Origin: Prevotella sp. | Lineage (GTDB): Bacteria; Bacteroidota; Bacteroidia; Bacteroidales; Bacteroidaceae | Length of the DNA: 21,100 nt | Direction: 5' to 3' | Assembly (NCBI GenBank): GCA_021204605.1 | Contig: JAJPZD010000196.1 | Location: 1-21,100, forward strand | Shown here: piece after piece, positions 1-8,300 of the stretch | Position numbering within the stretch: the stretch's first letter is position 1 | Layout: each line of letters begins with the position of its first letter | Program-made: the position numbers and the translations under genes | Notes under the pieces: generated by a model | What the model saw: the letters and a program-made list of their open reading frames with translations, nothing else | Database searches by the model: none | Told to the model about the DNA's origin: nothing

Positions 1-123
1 AAACAGTACAATTTAAAATATTTAACAATATTACACTTGCTAGTTTACTTTATGTTTTACCCTAACAACAATGAAAAAGTACAATTTTTTGATAACAACC
101 AATGTTTACTAAATTATTATTTG

Positions 124-132
124 TATTTTTGC
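124..132 (+). promoter_or_regulatory. -7 promoter box of the RhuM-like/Doc operon
   Basis: TATTTTTGC matches the Bacteroidota -7 consensus TAnnTTTGC. It lies 12 bases before the ATG at 145, so the predicted leader is only about 5-10 bases. No TTTG sits at the usual 19-21 base spacing; the nearest, at 88-91, is too far. The promoter may therefore be weak or activator-dependent. Two 10-base direct repeats (AGTACAATTT at 5-14 and 78-87) lie upstream. Confidence 0.5.
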
Positions 133-144
133 ATATAAATTTAA

Positions 145-1197
145 ATGAAAAACAATTCATTAAAATACACACAAGTAAGAATGAAAGATTTAACTGTCTC
201 AAATATACAAAGGCAAAATGTATTGAACAATCGTTTTGCTGTTGATAAAATACAAAAACAACTTGATATTGATGGAATGTTGTTTGAAGGGGAATACCGT
301 TTTACAAAAAAAATGGTCGCTGATTTTTATGGGGTAGATTTATCAACCATTGACAGATATCTATCACTGAACAGTGATGAATTATCTGCAAACGGATATT
401 TTTTATGTAAAGGTAACTCTCTAAAACAGTTTAAGTTACAATTTGCTCACCTTATTAATGAGGCGAGCAAAACTACCCAACTTGGTTTATTTAATTTTAG
501 AGCTTTCTTGAACATAGGTATGATGCTGACTGAAAGCGAAAAAGCCAAACAACTCCGTAGCATGATTCTGGATATGGTAATTTCCACCATCAATGAAAAA
601 ACTGGTGGCGGTACAAAATATATCAATCGTAGGGATGTAAACTATTTGCCTTCCGCCATTACAGAAATCAATTATCGAAAAGTATTAACCTCGGCAATTC
701 ATACCTGCGTTGACGGTCATGAAACATATAAATACTCTATGGTGACCGACTTTATATACCAGGCTGTTTTCAAAGAAAATGCTAAGAAGTATAAGGAATT
801 ACTAAATTTAGGTAAAAAAGAAAATGTTCGCAACACTCTTTATGCGGAAGTTCTCCTTGTAATTTCCTCTTTTGAAAATGCTGTGGGATTAGAAATTCAA
901 AAAGAATCGGATAAGCAAGGAAGACGTCTTTCTCTTAAAGAAGTACAAGGCATTGTTAATGAATTTGCTGAACATCCTATGCAACAGCCATATATAAATG
1001 ATGCTCGCTCAAAAATGGCTTCAAGGGATCTTTCTTTCCGCGATGTATATCATGAAGACATTGCTGATTATTTAAGAGCTGTAACTCCAGAGGAATATGA
1101 ACGCTTTATTGGTAACGAGTCTATTGATTTTGACCATATTTTGGAAGCTAACAAAGATGTTCTCAAACGATTAAAACAAGACGATGATGAGCAGTGA
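145..1197 (+). CDS. RhuM-like DNA-binding protein, putative antitoxin/regulator of the downstream Doc toxin
   Basis: This 350-residue protein has a helix-turn-helix-like segment at about residues 53-73 (FTKKMVADFYGVDLSTIDRY). A conserved-looking block follows (FAHLINEASKTTQLGLFNFR, about 100-119), then LNIGMMLTESEKAK. I recognise these as features of RhuM-type proteins, a family of phage and accessory DNA-binding proteins; the exact family is uncertain. There is no signal peptide or membrane segment, so it is cytoplasmic. The last 14 bases overlap the start of the Doc-like toxin gene. That order and coupling are typical of toxin-antitoxin modules with the regulator first, although 350 residues is far larger than a classical antitoxin such as Phd. 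The canonical Fic-inhibitory motif (S/T)xxxE(G/N) was not found in either protein, so neutralisation, if it occurs, probably works differently. The gene is clearly more AT-rich than the fbp and ilv genes, which suggests horizontal acquisition. The antitoxin role is inferred from context. Confidence 0.7.
   Translation: MKNNSLKYTQVRMKDLTVSNIQRQNVLNNRFAVDKIQKQLDIDGMLFEGEYRFTKKMVADFYGVDLSTIDRYLSLNSDELSANGYFLCKGNSLKQFKLQFAHLINEASKTTQLGLFNFRAFLNIGMMLTESEKAKQLRSMILDMVISTINEKTGGGTKYINRRDVNYLPSAITEINYRKVLTSAIHTCVDGHETYKYSMVTDFIYQAVFKENAKKYKELLNLGKKENVRNTLYAEVLLVISSFENAVGLEIQKESDKQGRRLSLKEVQGIVNEFAEHPMQQPYINDARSKMASRDLSFRDVYHEDIADYLRAVTPEEYERFIGNESIDFDHILEANKDVLKRLKQDDDEQ
442..473 (+). repeat. Intragenic hairpin-forming repeat, copy 1
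   Basis: This 32-base stretch within the RhuM-like gene encodes the FAHLINEASK segment. It also forms an 11-base imperfect inverted repeat (TTTGCTCACCT / AGGCGAGCAAA, one G-T pair, loop TATTAATG). It matches 1758-1789 at 30 of 32 positions in the same orientation. Gap-free similarity extends upstream, with 48 of 59 identities between 415-473 and 1731-1789. Confidence 0.8.
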
Positions 1198-1660
1198 TAT
1201 TAAATATTTCGACTATGAAGAAGCATTAGATGTCTATGCTCGTACGATAAAATATAGTGGTGGCGGTTTCGAAGGAATACGTGATGAAAATGGCATCCGT
1301 ACAATACTTGATTTCATGCAAAATGATATGTACTATCCTACATTTGTTGATAAACTTACATATCTCGTGTTCAGTTTCTGCTCCGGTCATTATTTCTATG
1401 ATGGAAACAAGCGCATAGCGATAACCTTAGGAGCATATTTTCTTCACAAGAATGCCTATAACTGGCAAGCGGTTATTTTCATGCGAAAATTGGAGGCAAT
1501 TATTTATCACGTTGCTGCATCTAACATTGACAAAGATTTGCTTTTACGCATTATGAAATGTTTCATCAATGGTGAGGATTATGACGAAGAATTGAAACTT
1601 GATATAGCCAACGCCATGACAAAAGGTAGTTTAGGCATACAAGGAGAGGATTATGAATAA
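1184..1660 (+). CDS. Doc/Fic-family (death-on-curing) toxin
   Basis: This 158-residue protein carries the Fic-family signature HxFx(D/E)GNxR as HYFYDGNKR at residues 69-77. The NKR ending resembles Doc proteins (phage P1 Doc phosphorylates EF-Tu) rather than the GNGR of AMP-transferring Fic enzymes. The upstream GGGFEGIRDENG (about 26-37) resembles the Doc N-terminal region, and the length is close to that of Doc proteins. The histidine and arginine expected for catalysis are present, so the toxin looks intact; kinase versus AMPylase activity cannot be decided here. The start is ATG at 1184 (a second in-frame ATG follows at 1187), overlapping the RhuM-like gene by 14 bases, which implies translational coupling. 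The operon ends about 100 bases before the hairpin at 1755-1790. Toxin identity is fairly secure; its pairing with the RhuM-like protein is inferred. Confidence 0.85.
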   Translation: MMSSDIKYFDYEEALDVYARTIKYSGGGFEGIRDENGIRTILDFMQNDMYYPTFVDKLTYLVFSFCSGHYFYDGNKRIAITLGAYFLHKNAYNWQAVIFMRKLEAIIYHVAASNIDKDLLLRIMKCFINGEDYDEELKLDIANAMTKGSLGIQGEDYE

Positions 1661-1730
1661 TAATTTCTGCCTTAAATCTTGCCTCTGACATTTCAAAGCA
1701 CACTTCTCACCAAATCTTTTTTGCTAAGTT

Positions 1731-1790
1731 AAATCTCTGATTCTCTTAAACTTACGTTTTGCTCACCTTATTTATGAGGTGAGCAAAACG
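1731..1790 (+). pseudogene. Decayed fragment related to the RhuM-like gene
   Basis: Read in frame from 1731, this stretch translates to KSLILLNLRF followed by AHLIYEVSKT. The RhuM-like protein has NSLKQFKLQF followed by AHLINEASKT at about residues 91-110. DNA identity is 48 of 59 without gaps, strongest at the 3' end. Weaker similarity may reach back to about 1714, where a stop codon (TAA) interrupts the frame. The likeliest origin is partial duplication of the upstream gene, or the remnant of a second related module. The similarity ends abruptly at the hairpin boundary near 1790. Confidence 0.45.
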
Positions 1791-1811
1791 CTGCTCCCTG
1801 CTTTTTTCTCT
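1755..1811 (+). terminator. Perfect 14-base-pair hairpin followed by a T-rich tract, probable terminator (repeat copy 2)
   Basis: Arms CGTTTTGCTCACCT (1755-1768) and AGGTGAGCAAAACG (1777-1790) pair perfectly around the loop TATTTATG. A pyrimidine-rich stretch follows from 1791, with T-runs from 1802. It would end the RhuM-like/Doc transcript before the tRNA-Ser promoter. The T-run begins about 12 bases after the stem, so this is not a textbook intrinsic terminator; an operator or another structural role is possible. Confidence 0.5.
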
Positions 1812-1830
1812 TTTCTTTTTTCTTTTTTCT

Positions 1831-1862
1831 TTTGAAAAATCTCCGATTTTTCACTATCTTTG
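1831..1862 (+). promoter_or_regulatory. Promoter of tRNA-Ser (Bacteroidota consensus)
   Basis: TTTG at 1831-1834, a 20-base spacer and TATCTTTG at 1855-1862 match the Bacteroidota primary-sigma consensus. The predicted start is near 1867-1870, about 15 bases before the tRNA. It may also drive cdd, which has no clear promoter of its own. Confidence 0.75.
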
Positions 1863-1883
1863 CACCGCAATAAAAATTTTTCA

Positions 1884-1971
1884 GGAAGATTGGCAGAGTG
1901 ATCGAATGCGCTGGACTCGAAATCCGGTATACCCTTTATGGGTATCGGGGGTTTGAATCCCTCATCTTCCG
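1884..1971 (+). tRNA. tRNA-Ser, anticodon CGA
   Basis: Acceptor arms GGAAGAT (1884-1890) and ATCTTCC (1964-1970) pair, with discriminator G at 1971. The anticodon stem CTGGA/TCCGG encloses CTCGAAA, giving anticodon CGA, which reads serine UCG. A long variable arm (TACCC-TTTAT-GGGTA) marks a class II tRNA, consistent with serine. CCA is not encoded. A short T-run follows at 1973-1977. cdd starts 41 bases downstream. Confidence 0.95.
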
Positions 1972-2012
1972 CTTTTTGTCGCATGTAGCCCGAACCTTGT
2001 TTTTGGATTTTT

Positions 2013-2492
2013 ATGAAAGACATCTCTTTAAAAGCTGTTGTTAAGTTCTGCTCCTTTGATGAATTGGATGAAAACGCCCAAATGCTGATAAACAAAGCTA
2101 TTGCGGCAACCGACAACTCTTACGCTCCTTACTCGCATTTCCACGTCGGGGCTGCCCTGCGATTGCAGGACGGAACAGAAATAATCGGGGCTAACCAAGA
2201 AAACGCGGCTTTCCCCGTCACTCTGTGCGCCGAGCGTGCCGCAATCTTCAACGCTCAATCAAATTATCCTAAACTGCCGATAACTCACCTCGCCATTGCT
2301 GCGAAAAACGACAACGGCATTGTCAGCACGCCCGTCTCTCCTTGCGGCTCCTGCCGCCAGGTATTGCTTGAAATGGAACAGCGTTACCACAAAAAGATAC
2401 AATTATATCTTTACGGCAGCAACGGGGTTTACATTGTGAACGGCATAGAGGATATTCTCCCCCTGTCGTTCTCCGATGATTCAATGCGCTAA
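2013..2492 (+). CDS. cdd: Cytidine deaminase
   Basis: This 159-residue enzyme should hydrolytically deaminate cytidine and deoxycytidine to uridine and deoxyuridine in pyrimidine salvage. The zinc-site signatures are present: CAE at 72-74 (a zinc-ligand cysteine and the proton-shuttling glutamate) and PCGSC at 110-114 (C111 and C114 ligands). The substrate-site region YAPYSHFHVGAAL is at 38-50. The use of cysteine in CAE indicates the small, usually tetrameric cytidine deaminase type, and the length is slightly longer than the usual 130-140 residues. It starts 41 bases after tRNA-Ser and may be expressed by read-through from the tRNA promoter. Its stop codon overlaps the stop of the convergent AddB-like gene by three to four bases. 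No strong ribosome-binding site is seen, as is usual in Bacteroidota. Confidence 0.95.
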   Translation: MKDISLKAVVKFCSFDELDENAQMLINKAIAATDNSYAPYSHFHVGAALRLQDGTEIIGANQENAAFPVTLCAERAAIFNAQSNYPKLPITHLAIAAKNDNGIVSTPVSPCGSCRQVLLEMEQRYHKKIQLYLYGSNGVYIVNGIEDILPLSFSDDSMR

Positions 2493-5359
2493 ATTCCACA
2501 CAATTTATTAAAATACGGACAATATGGGCAGACTGTTATGTCCTCTGCTGGCTTGAATGGTATTGCCGGCTCAAAGATATCGTGGACAATGGCTTTCAGA
2601 TTGTTCAGATAATCATCCTGATAGTTCCTCACATCAAGTACCTTGTTCCCTCCTATTTTAATAACAGGGTCATATCCCTCCTCATGCGCATGCTGGATAA
2701 ACAGCAGAGCCGGACTCACCGCAATGTCTTGCTCATTATATGCTCCCTTGTTCCTCACAATCACTGAATAAAGCATGGCCTGAAGATAATAGTCGGCATG
2801 CTTTCCCAACGGTATCAGAAAAATATCTTCTACTGTCTTGTAGTCATTCAGCTTGCTTCCGCCTGTCTTGTAATCTATCACCCTCATCCTCTCGACGCCT
2901 TCCTCTTTGTCAACTGCCTTGTCCAATCGGTCTATGCGACCGCCTATCTTTACGGTCTTTTTCCCCTCACTTGTGGTAATCGTAATCTCATCGTCAACTT
3001 CCACCTCTAAACCGATAATACGGAATGGCGCAAGTGTCTTGTCAATCGCAAGCAGGTTTTTCATGTAGCGGATTATCACCTCACGGTTGATTATCTGCAA
3101 TCCGTCATATTCCATTGTGGTATTGCTAACCCGGATATTGCCGAACAGCTCCTCCCTAATGGCCTTGTCAACGGCCATCGCTATCAATTCCGGACGGGTT
3201 AGAATGTTCTCAATGTCCCGCTGCGTGATATCCTTTGACAAATCAAAATTGTCCTTGTATATGAATTTTGCCGCCTCGTGAAAAACGTTCCCGAAAATCC
3301 TGTTGTCAAACGTCTGCTCGTCGCTGTCATCGGGCTCCCTGATTTTGGCTACATTATTATAATAGAACTGCAACGGACAACGCATATAACGACTGATTGC
3401 CGTGGGTGACATATAATACATATCATCCAAAATCTTCATTATAACTTCATCCTTCACTACTTCTTTCGGATATGTATTGGCCTGACCCAATTCAGAATGC
3501 AAAGATATGCGCTTGATATCAAATCCACTCTCTACCATAAGCTGAAGCATGAAACGACTCATCTCTCCACTCTTTCCTGCCTCAGCGGCACTGTTGTACG
3601 TTATGGTTATGTCTGACGCCCTCTGAAGCAGACTGTGGAAATAATAGGCATATATAGCCACCTTGTTGTCTCTGGTTGTCAGGTCGTATGCATTGCGGAT
3701 GGAGTATGGGATGAACGATGAATCACTGATTCCTTTGGGCATGTTCCCCTCGTTGCATGATAACAAAAGAATATGTTCGAAGTCAAGGTTGCGCGTCTCC
3801 AAAATCCCCATTATCTGTACTCCCTCTGCCGGCTCTCCATGAAACGGTACGGAAGTGGTGTTGATCAGTTGCAACACTAATTTCTGGAATGTGGTAACAT
3901 CAACTTCTAAATCTCCCGATTTTATTAGCTCGCTGATCCTGTTGAACAACGTGTATATCCTGAAAAGTGCCTCCTCGAAAAGTGTATCGTTTTCCTTGTC
4001 GGCAGAATTGCCGGCGATAATCTTCAATAGGTCAAGCACCCACTGCGTCAACTCCTCATTGCCGCTCTTCTCTGCCAAAAGCAATGACATGTTCTCATCA
4101 TCAGAATACTTAGGTGCAGTATAGAAATATATCTTGCTCTTCTTAAGATATTGCAACAATATATCTCTTTTTTCCGAAATATATTGGGTGTATGGATGTG
4201 TGAGCACTTTCTTCAAATAATTCACACGGATACCCTTCTGCTGGGATATGCCTTTAATCTGCATATCTAACAACATAATTACAAGTGATGCTATCTGTGT
4301 CTGAAACAACGGAAAACCAGTGGTGATGTTTATCTTTTCTATTCCTTCGGGCAGACAGTGCAACACAGTGGGCAACAACGATTCATCGCAAAGAACTATC
4401 GCCGTGCGCTTGCCGTCCTTGTATCGTTCTTTTTCCATTAACCAATCACTGATGTAACGCGCCTGTATATGCTCCGTAGTGGCTGAAACGTATGTGATGT
4501 CCTTGCTCTTGATGAAATTGGAGTATATCGCTCCTTCTTTAACGTCAAGCTCATTTGGAAACATGGATAGATAACCCGACACATAATGCCCCGCCTCGTT
4601 AACCTCTATTCCATCTTTTTTCGGCATATAATATTCGTCAAAATCCCAATAGAAACGGGCTTTATTCTCCTCCTGAAGATATGTGAACATTTCCTCTTCC
4701 ACTTTCTGCAATACATTGAAACCGACAAACAGATAAACGTCATAACTTTCACAATCTATGCTCTTCTCTGTCGCTACTTCACGATACAGCATCCCCTCAT
4801 AGGCTATCGCCTTCTCTCGCAAACGATTCCTGAAATTTTCGTAGATATCTCCCAAATGTGACCAAATCCGTAAGAAACGTTTCTTCAACTCTGTGCCGTG
4901 ATCTTCTGTCATATTCTGGAAAAACTCCCTCAACGCCTTCTTCTGATCTTCAGTAAGATAGGAAATATCGTCCAATTCGTGGATGTCCTTTATATTCGAC
5001 AATATCACAGAGGCATCGGCGATATGCTTGTCTATATCATCAAAGTCTGACAAAAGCAATTCTCCCCAACCATAAAAATGATCCAACGTCTCCTCCGTTC
5101 CTGTACATTCCACAAAACTCTTGTATAGCTCACACACAAGCGTTATCTGGTCTGCAACAACCAACTTCGTGTTCTGACGAAACAAGTCGCTTATCGTTAT
5201 ATATGTAGGGGCCCATAACGGTTTCATCGCTATCCTCGCCAAGTGCTCATTCAGAAAAAGTGAGGCGCGTTTATTCGGAAAGACTATGGCGACATGCGAC
5301 AGGTCTGTACCGTATTTTCTTATAATGTCCGCAGCTACATATTCCAAAAAACTTTTCAT
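2489..5359 (-). CDS. addB: AddB-like PD-(D/E)XK nuclease subunit
   Basis: This 956-residue protein is the probable second subunit of an AddAB-type helicase-nuclease that resects double-strand breaks for RecA-dependent repair. The C-terminal third has a complete PD-(D/E)XK nuclease: H694, GGRIDRLD at 806-813 (D810), IDYKTG at 828-833 (D829, K831) and the QxxxY motif near 860. Cysteines C661 (in RCPLQFYY), C944, C947 and C954 (CPYC-x6-C) match the arrangement of the AddB iron-sulfur cluster. A degenerate helicase-like segment lies at about 512-545 (GVQIMGILETRNLDFEHILL). No Walker A is seen at the N-terminus, where IVFPNKRASLFL occupies residues 25-36, so this subunit probably has no ATPase motor. 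It lies 14 bases downstream of the AddA-like gene in the same operon. The symbol addB is by architecture; many Bacteroidota annotations call it simply PD-(D/E)XK nuclease family protein. Confidence 0.85.
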   Translation of the reverse strand: MKSFLEYVAADIIRKYGTDLSHVAIVFPNKRASLFLNEHLARIAMKPLWAPTYITISDLFRQNTKLVVADQITLVCELYKSFVECTGTEETLDHFYGWGELLLSDFDDIDKHIADASVILSNIKDIHELDDISYLTEDQKKALREFFQNMTEDHGTELKKRFLRIWSHLGDIYENFRNRLREKAIAYEGMLYREVATEKSIDCESYDVYLFVGFNVLQKVEEEMFTYLQEENKARFYWDFDEYYMPKKDGIEVNEAGHYVSGYLSMFPNELDVKEGAIYSNFIKSKDITYVSATTEHIQARYISDWLMEKERYKDGKRTAIVLCDESLLPTVLHCLPEGIEKINITTGFPLFQTQIASLVIMLLDMQIKGISQQKGIRVNYLKKVLTHPYTQYISEKRDILLQYLKKSKIYFYTAPKYSDDENMSLLLAEKSGNEELTQWVLDLLKIIAGNSADKENDTLFEEALFRIYTLFNRISELIKSGDLEVDVTTFQKLVLQLINTTSVPFHGEPAEGVQIMGILETRNLDFEHILLLSCNEGNMPKGISDSSFIPYSIRNAYDLTTRDNKVAIYAYYFHSLLQRASDITITYNSAAEAGKSGEMSRFMLQLMVESGFDIKRISLHSELGQANTYPKEVVKDEVIMKILDDMYYMSPTAISRYMRCPLQFYYNNVAKIREPDDSDEQTFDNRIFGNVFHEAAKFIYKDNFDLSKDITQRDIENILTRPELIAMAVDKAIREELFGNIRVSNTTMEYDGLQIINREVIIRYMKNLLAIDKTLAPFRIIGLEVEVDDEITITTSEGKKTVKIGGRIDRLDKAVDKEEGVERMRVIDYKTGGSKLNDYKTVEDIFLIPLGKHADYYLQAMLYSVIVRNKGAYNEQDIAVSPALLFIQHAHEEGYDPVIKIGGNKVLDVRNYQDDYLNNLKAIVHDIFEPAIPFKPAEDITVCPYCPYFNKLCGI

Positions 5360-5373
5360 AGCATATCTGTTTT

Positions 5374-8300
5374 TTACATTTCTACTCTTTCAATCTTACG
5401 GGAATACACATACCATAAATACCCGGAAATGTTCTTCTGACTCATCGACCCAAGCAACTGCATATATTGCCTTACCTGGGCATGATACTCTCCATGGGGC
5501 TTGCCGAACTTGAAATCTATGACAATAATCTCGTTATCATCCATTATCACCCTGTCTGGACGACGTTCCACAACCTTCCCAACGCTCTCATCATAAAACA
5601 TTATGTTGCACTCGTTGAACACCTTCCAATGGGAATCAAACCAGCCTGACACTCGCTCATCAAAGAAACTCGAATAGATCGTATTCTCTATCTTCTCTGA
5701 CGTAATGTCCTCATCATACAACACTCCATCGTACTCCAACTGCTTCAAAACGCCATCTATGTCTTCCAATGTATGGATTTGTGAGAATAGTTTGTGTAAT
5801 ATACTTCCCATCTTAATGTATGTGGCTCTCTCGCTTTCTTCATCAACTTTATTTATGAAATCTGCACTCTTGTTGCTCTGGCGGAATTCTATCTTCGAAT
5901 CATGGGTTCTGATTTTCACTTCTTTCTGCTCAATAGGCAACATGAATACATTCTCCGTCGTCTTTTCTTTTTCCTTCGCTTCAACGCATAAAGTCCCATA
6001 ATCAAATGTCATGTCTCCTCCAGGACTACTTTTCAAAATTGAACCTTTCAACTTCTCTTGCAAATCGGGAATACAGGCGGATAACAGCTCTGAGCGGTTC
6101 ACCTTCCCTGCTTTGCCTGCCTTGCCTATCACAAAGAGATTCTTGCTCGCGCGTGTGAAAGCAACATATAGCAGATTCATGTTGTCCACCGTGTTCTGGA
6201 TATGCTCATTCTTGTAATCATCGGCATAAATGGTGTCGATAAGTTTTTTGCTGTAATCAATCGGCGCAAGGGGGAGCTGAGCGAAGGGCTCTACTTGGGG
6301 CTCACACCATAGCATATCATTCCGATGATTGTCCAAAATCCAGTCACAAAACGGTATTATAACATTCTCAAACTCCAAACCCTTGCTCTTATGTATCGTA
6401 AGAAGTCGTATCCCGTTTACATCTTCGCTCTGCACATTCTGGTTACTGATTGACTCCTCCCATGCAGTCAGAAAAAGCTCTATGCTTCCTATGTTTTCCT
6501 TTGTGAAATCCGACACGCAATCATAAAACTTACAGATATATGCGCTCTGACCTTCCATCTTCTCAAGCTCAAAAAATGTATATATCGCCTCTACAATGTC
6601 CAAAAGTGGCTTCCTGACTAATTCTTTCGTACTCTGTATAAATCTTTCCGGCAACAACGCATCCAACCGGGATTCGTCTTTATCGGGCGCTGCCGTAAGA
6701 AGCTCGTTGTCTCTGACTTCTTTTCCCAACAGCCTCCTCTGATATATCACCACCAATGTCGCCTTTGTGAGTATATCATCGGGATGGGCGAGAAGGCGCA
6801 GAGCATAAATAAGAATGTTCACAGCCAATGAGGAACCAAGCTTAAATGCCTCGTCGCTGATAAGCTTGACATCTGACCTGGTTTTCGTGAAATATTCGGC
6901 AACTATCTCTATTTGCCTGTTCCCCCTTAATAGCATGGCAATTTTATTCTCTGGTATTCCTCTTTCTGCCAATAGGTCTATTGTCCTGCCTATCTCCTCC
7001 AAAACCTGAGTAACATAGTCGTCTTTTGTAAACATGGATATTCTTACAAATCCCTTGCTCTCCTTGCCATCTGGCACTTTCTGCAATACATCGGAATATG
7101 CGCTCTTTATCTCCTCTGATGTGTAGCCATCTCCTGCAGTCTCTCCAATTGCCTCTCTTTCATTCTCGTACTCCTTCTCGACGGCGAGAGTGAAGAAAGC
7201 GTTGTTGAAATTCACTATGTTACGTTCTGAACGGTAATTAGTATCTAGATTGCGAATCTCTATCTCCTCGTTTGGATTGTTAAACTCCATGGCAATGCCG
7301 TTGAGCAACCGCCAGTCGCCTGCGCGCCAACGGTAGATACTCTGCTTGACATCGCCTACTATGAGGTTCTTCACCGTGTTGTCGTCATTCCCATAATCAC
7401 GGCTCATGCACTCCTTGAGCAGTACCTTGAAATTCATCCATTGTATCCTGCTGGTGTCCTGAAACTCGTCTATCATAATATGGTCAAGATTGCTACCGGT
7501 TTTCTCAAAGATAAACGGGGTGTCGTCGTCCTTTATCAGTGTGTGCAACAGATGGGGCGTATCGCTTAGCAAAAAACGATTCTCCTCTCTGTTAAGCTCC
7601 CGAACCTTCTTCTCTATACTGTTGAGCAAACGCAACTTACTAAGGTGCTTCAACGTGTAATCTGCACTAAGACAAAGTGGACTTAGCCTTTTCCTGGCTT
7701 CCTCGGCTTTGTGGAGAAGATCCATCAAATCGCTTTCCACTATCCTTATTATCGTAAACCGCTCTGGACTGGATTTTGAAGCCCAGCTTGCAGAATCATC
7801 CCAGCATTTTACAAGCGTCTTGTTACCTTCTACTGAATAACTCAAGTCTCCTTCCTTGAGCCTTGCGAAATATACTTTAATTGAACTCCTGCTGCCTCCT
7901 GTAAATGACTCTGGTAACAACCCTGCTCCTATGACTACTCTCTCAAACTCCTCTGCATATCCTGACATCAGATTCTTCGCATTGTTTCGAATCTCTTTCA
8001 ACTGTTTTGTGTAATTCTCGAAAAAACCTTCTTCCGATAGTTTCTCGTCAAGTCGCTTACTGGCCGACTTGTAGTAATCCTTGAATATCGTAGTGCCGAA
8101 CGACTTTATCTGTCCTATTACATTCCAACTCTTGTTCTCATCAATGGTGGACATGATATAACTGATTATCCATTTTAATACTGTGCTCTGAGAATCTAAC
8201 GACTCTATCATCCTGTCAACAGCTTGCTCTTCTACTTCTCCATCGTTCAAGTCTATTCTAAGGTTGGCCGTCAAATCCAATTCTCGTGCCAAATTGCGCA

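Noticed and set aside
1661..1990. tRNA-Ser as an integration site for the AT-rich toxin-antitoxin module
   Set aside because: Islands usually enter at the 3' end of a tRNA and leave a repeat of it. Here the module lies on the 5' side, and I saw no copy of the tRNA 3' end at its outer edge.
1772..2116. Minus-strand reading frame of 114 residues over the tRNA-Ser region
   Set aside because: It runs antisense through tRNA-Ser and into cdd. Its Lys/Glu-rich end is just the translated pyrimidine tract, and no promoter or family likeness is seen.
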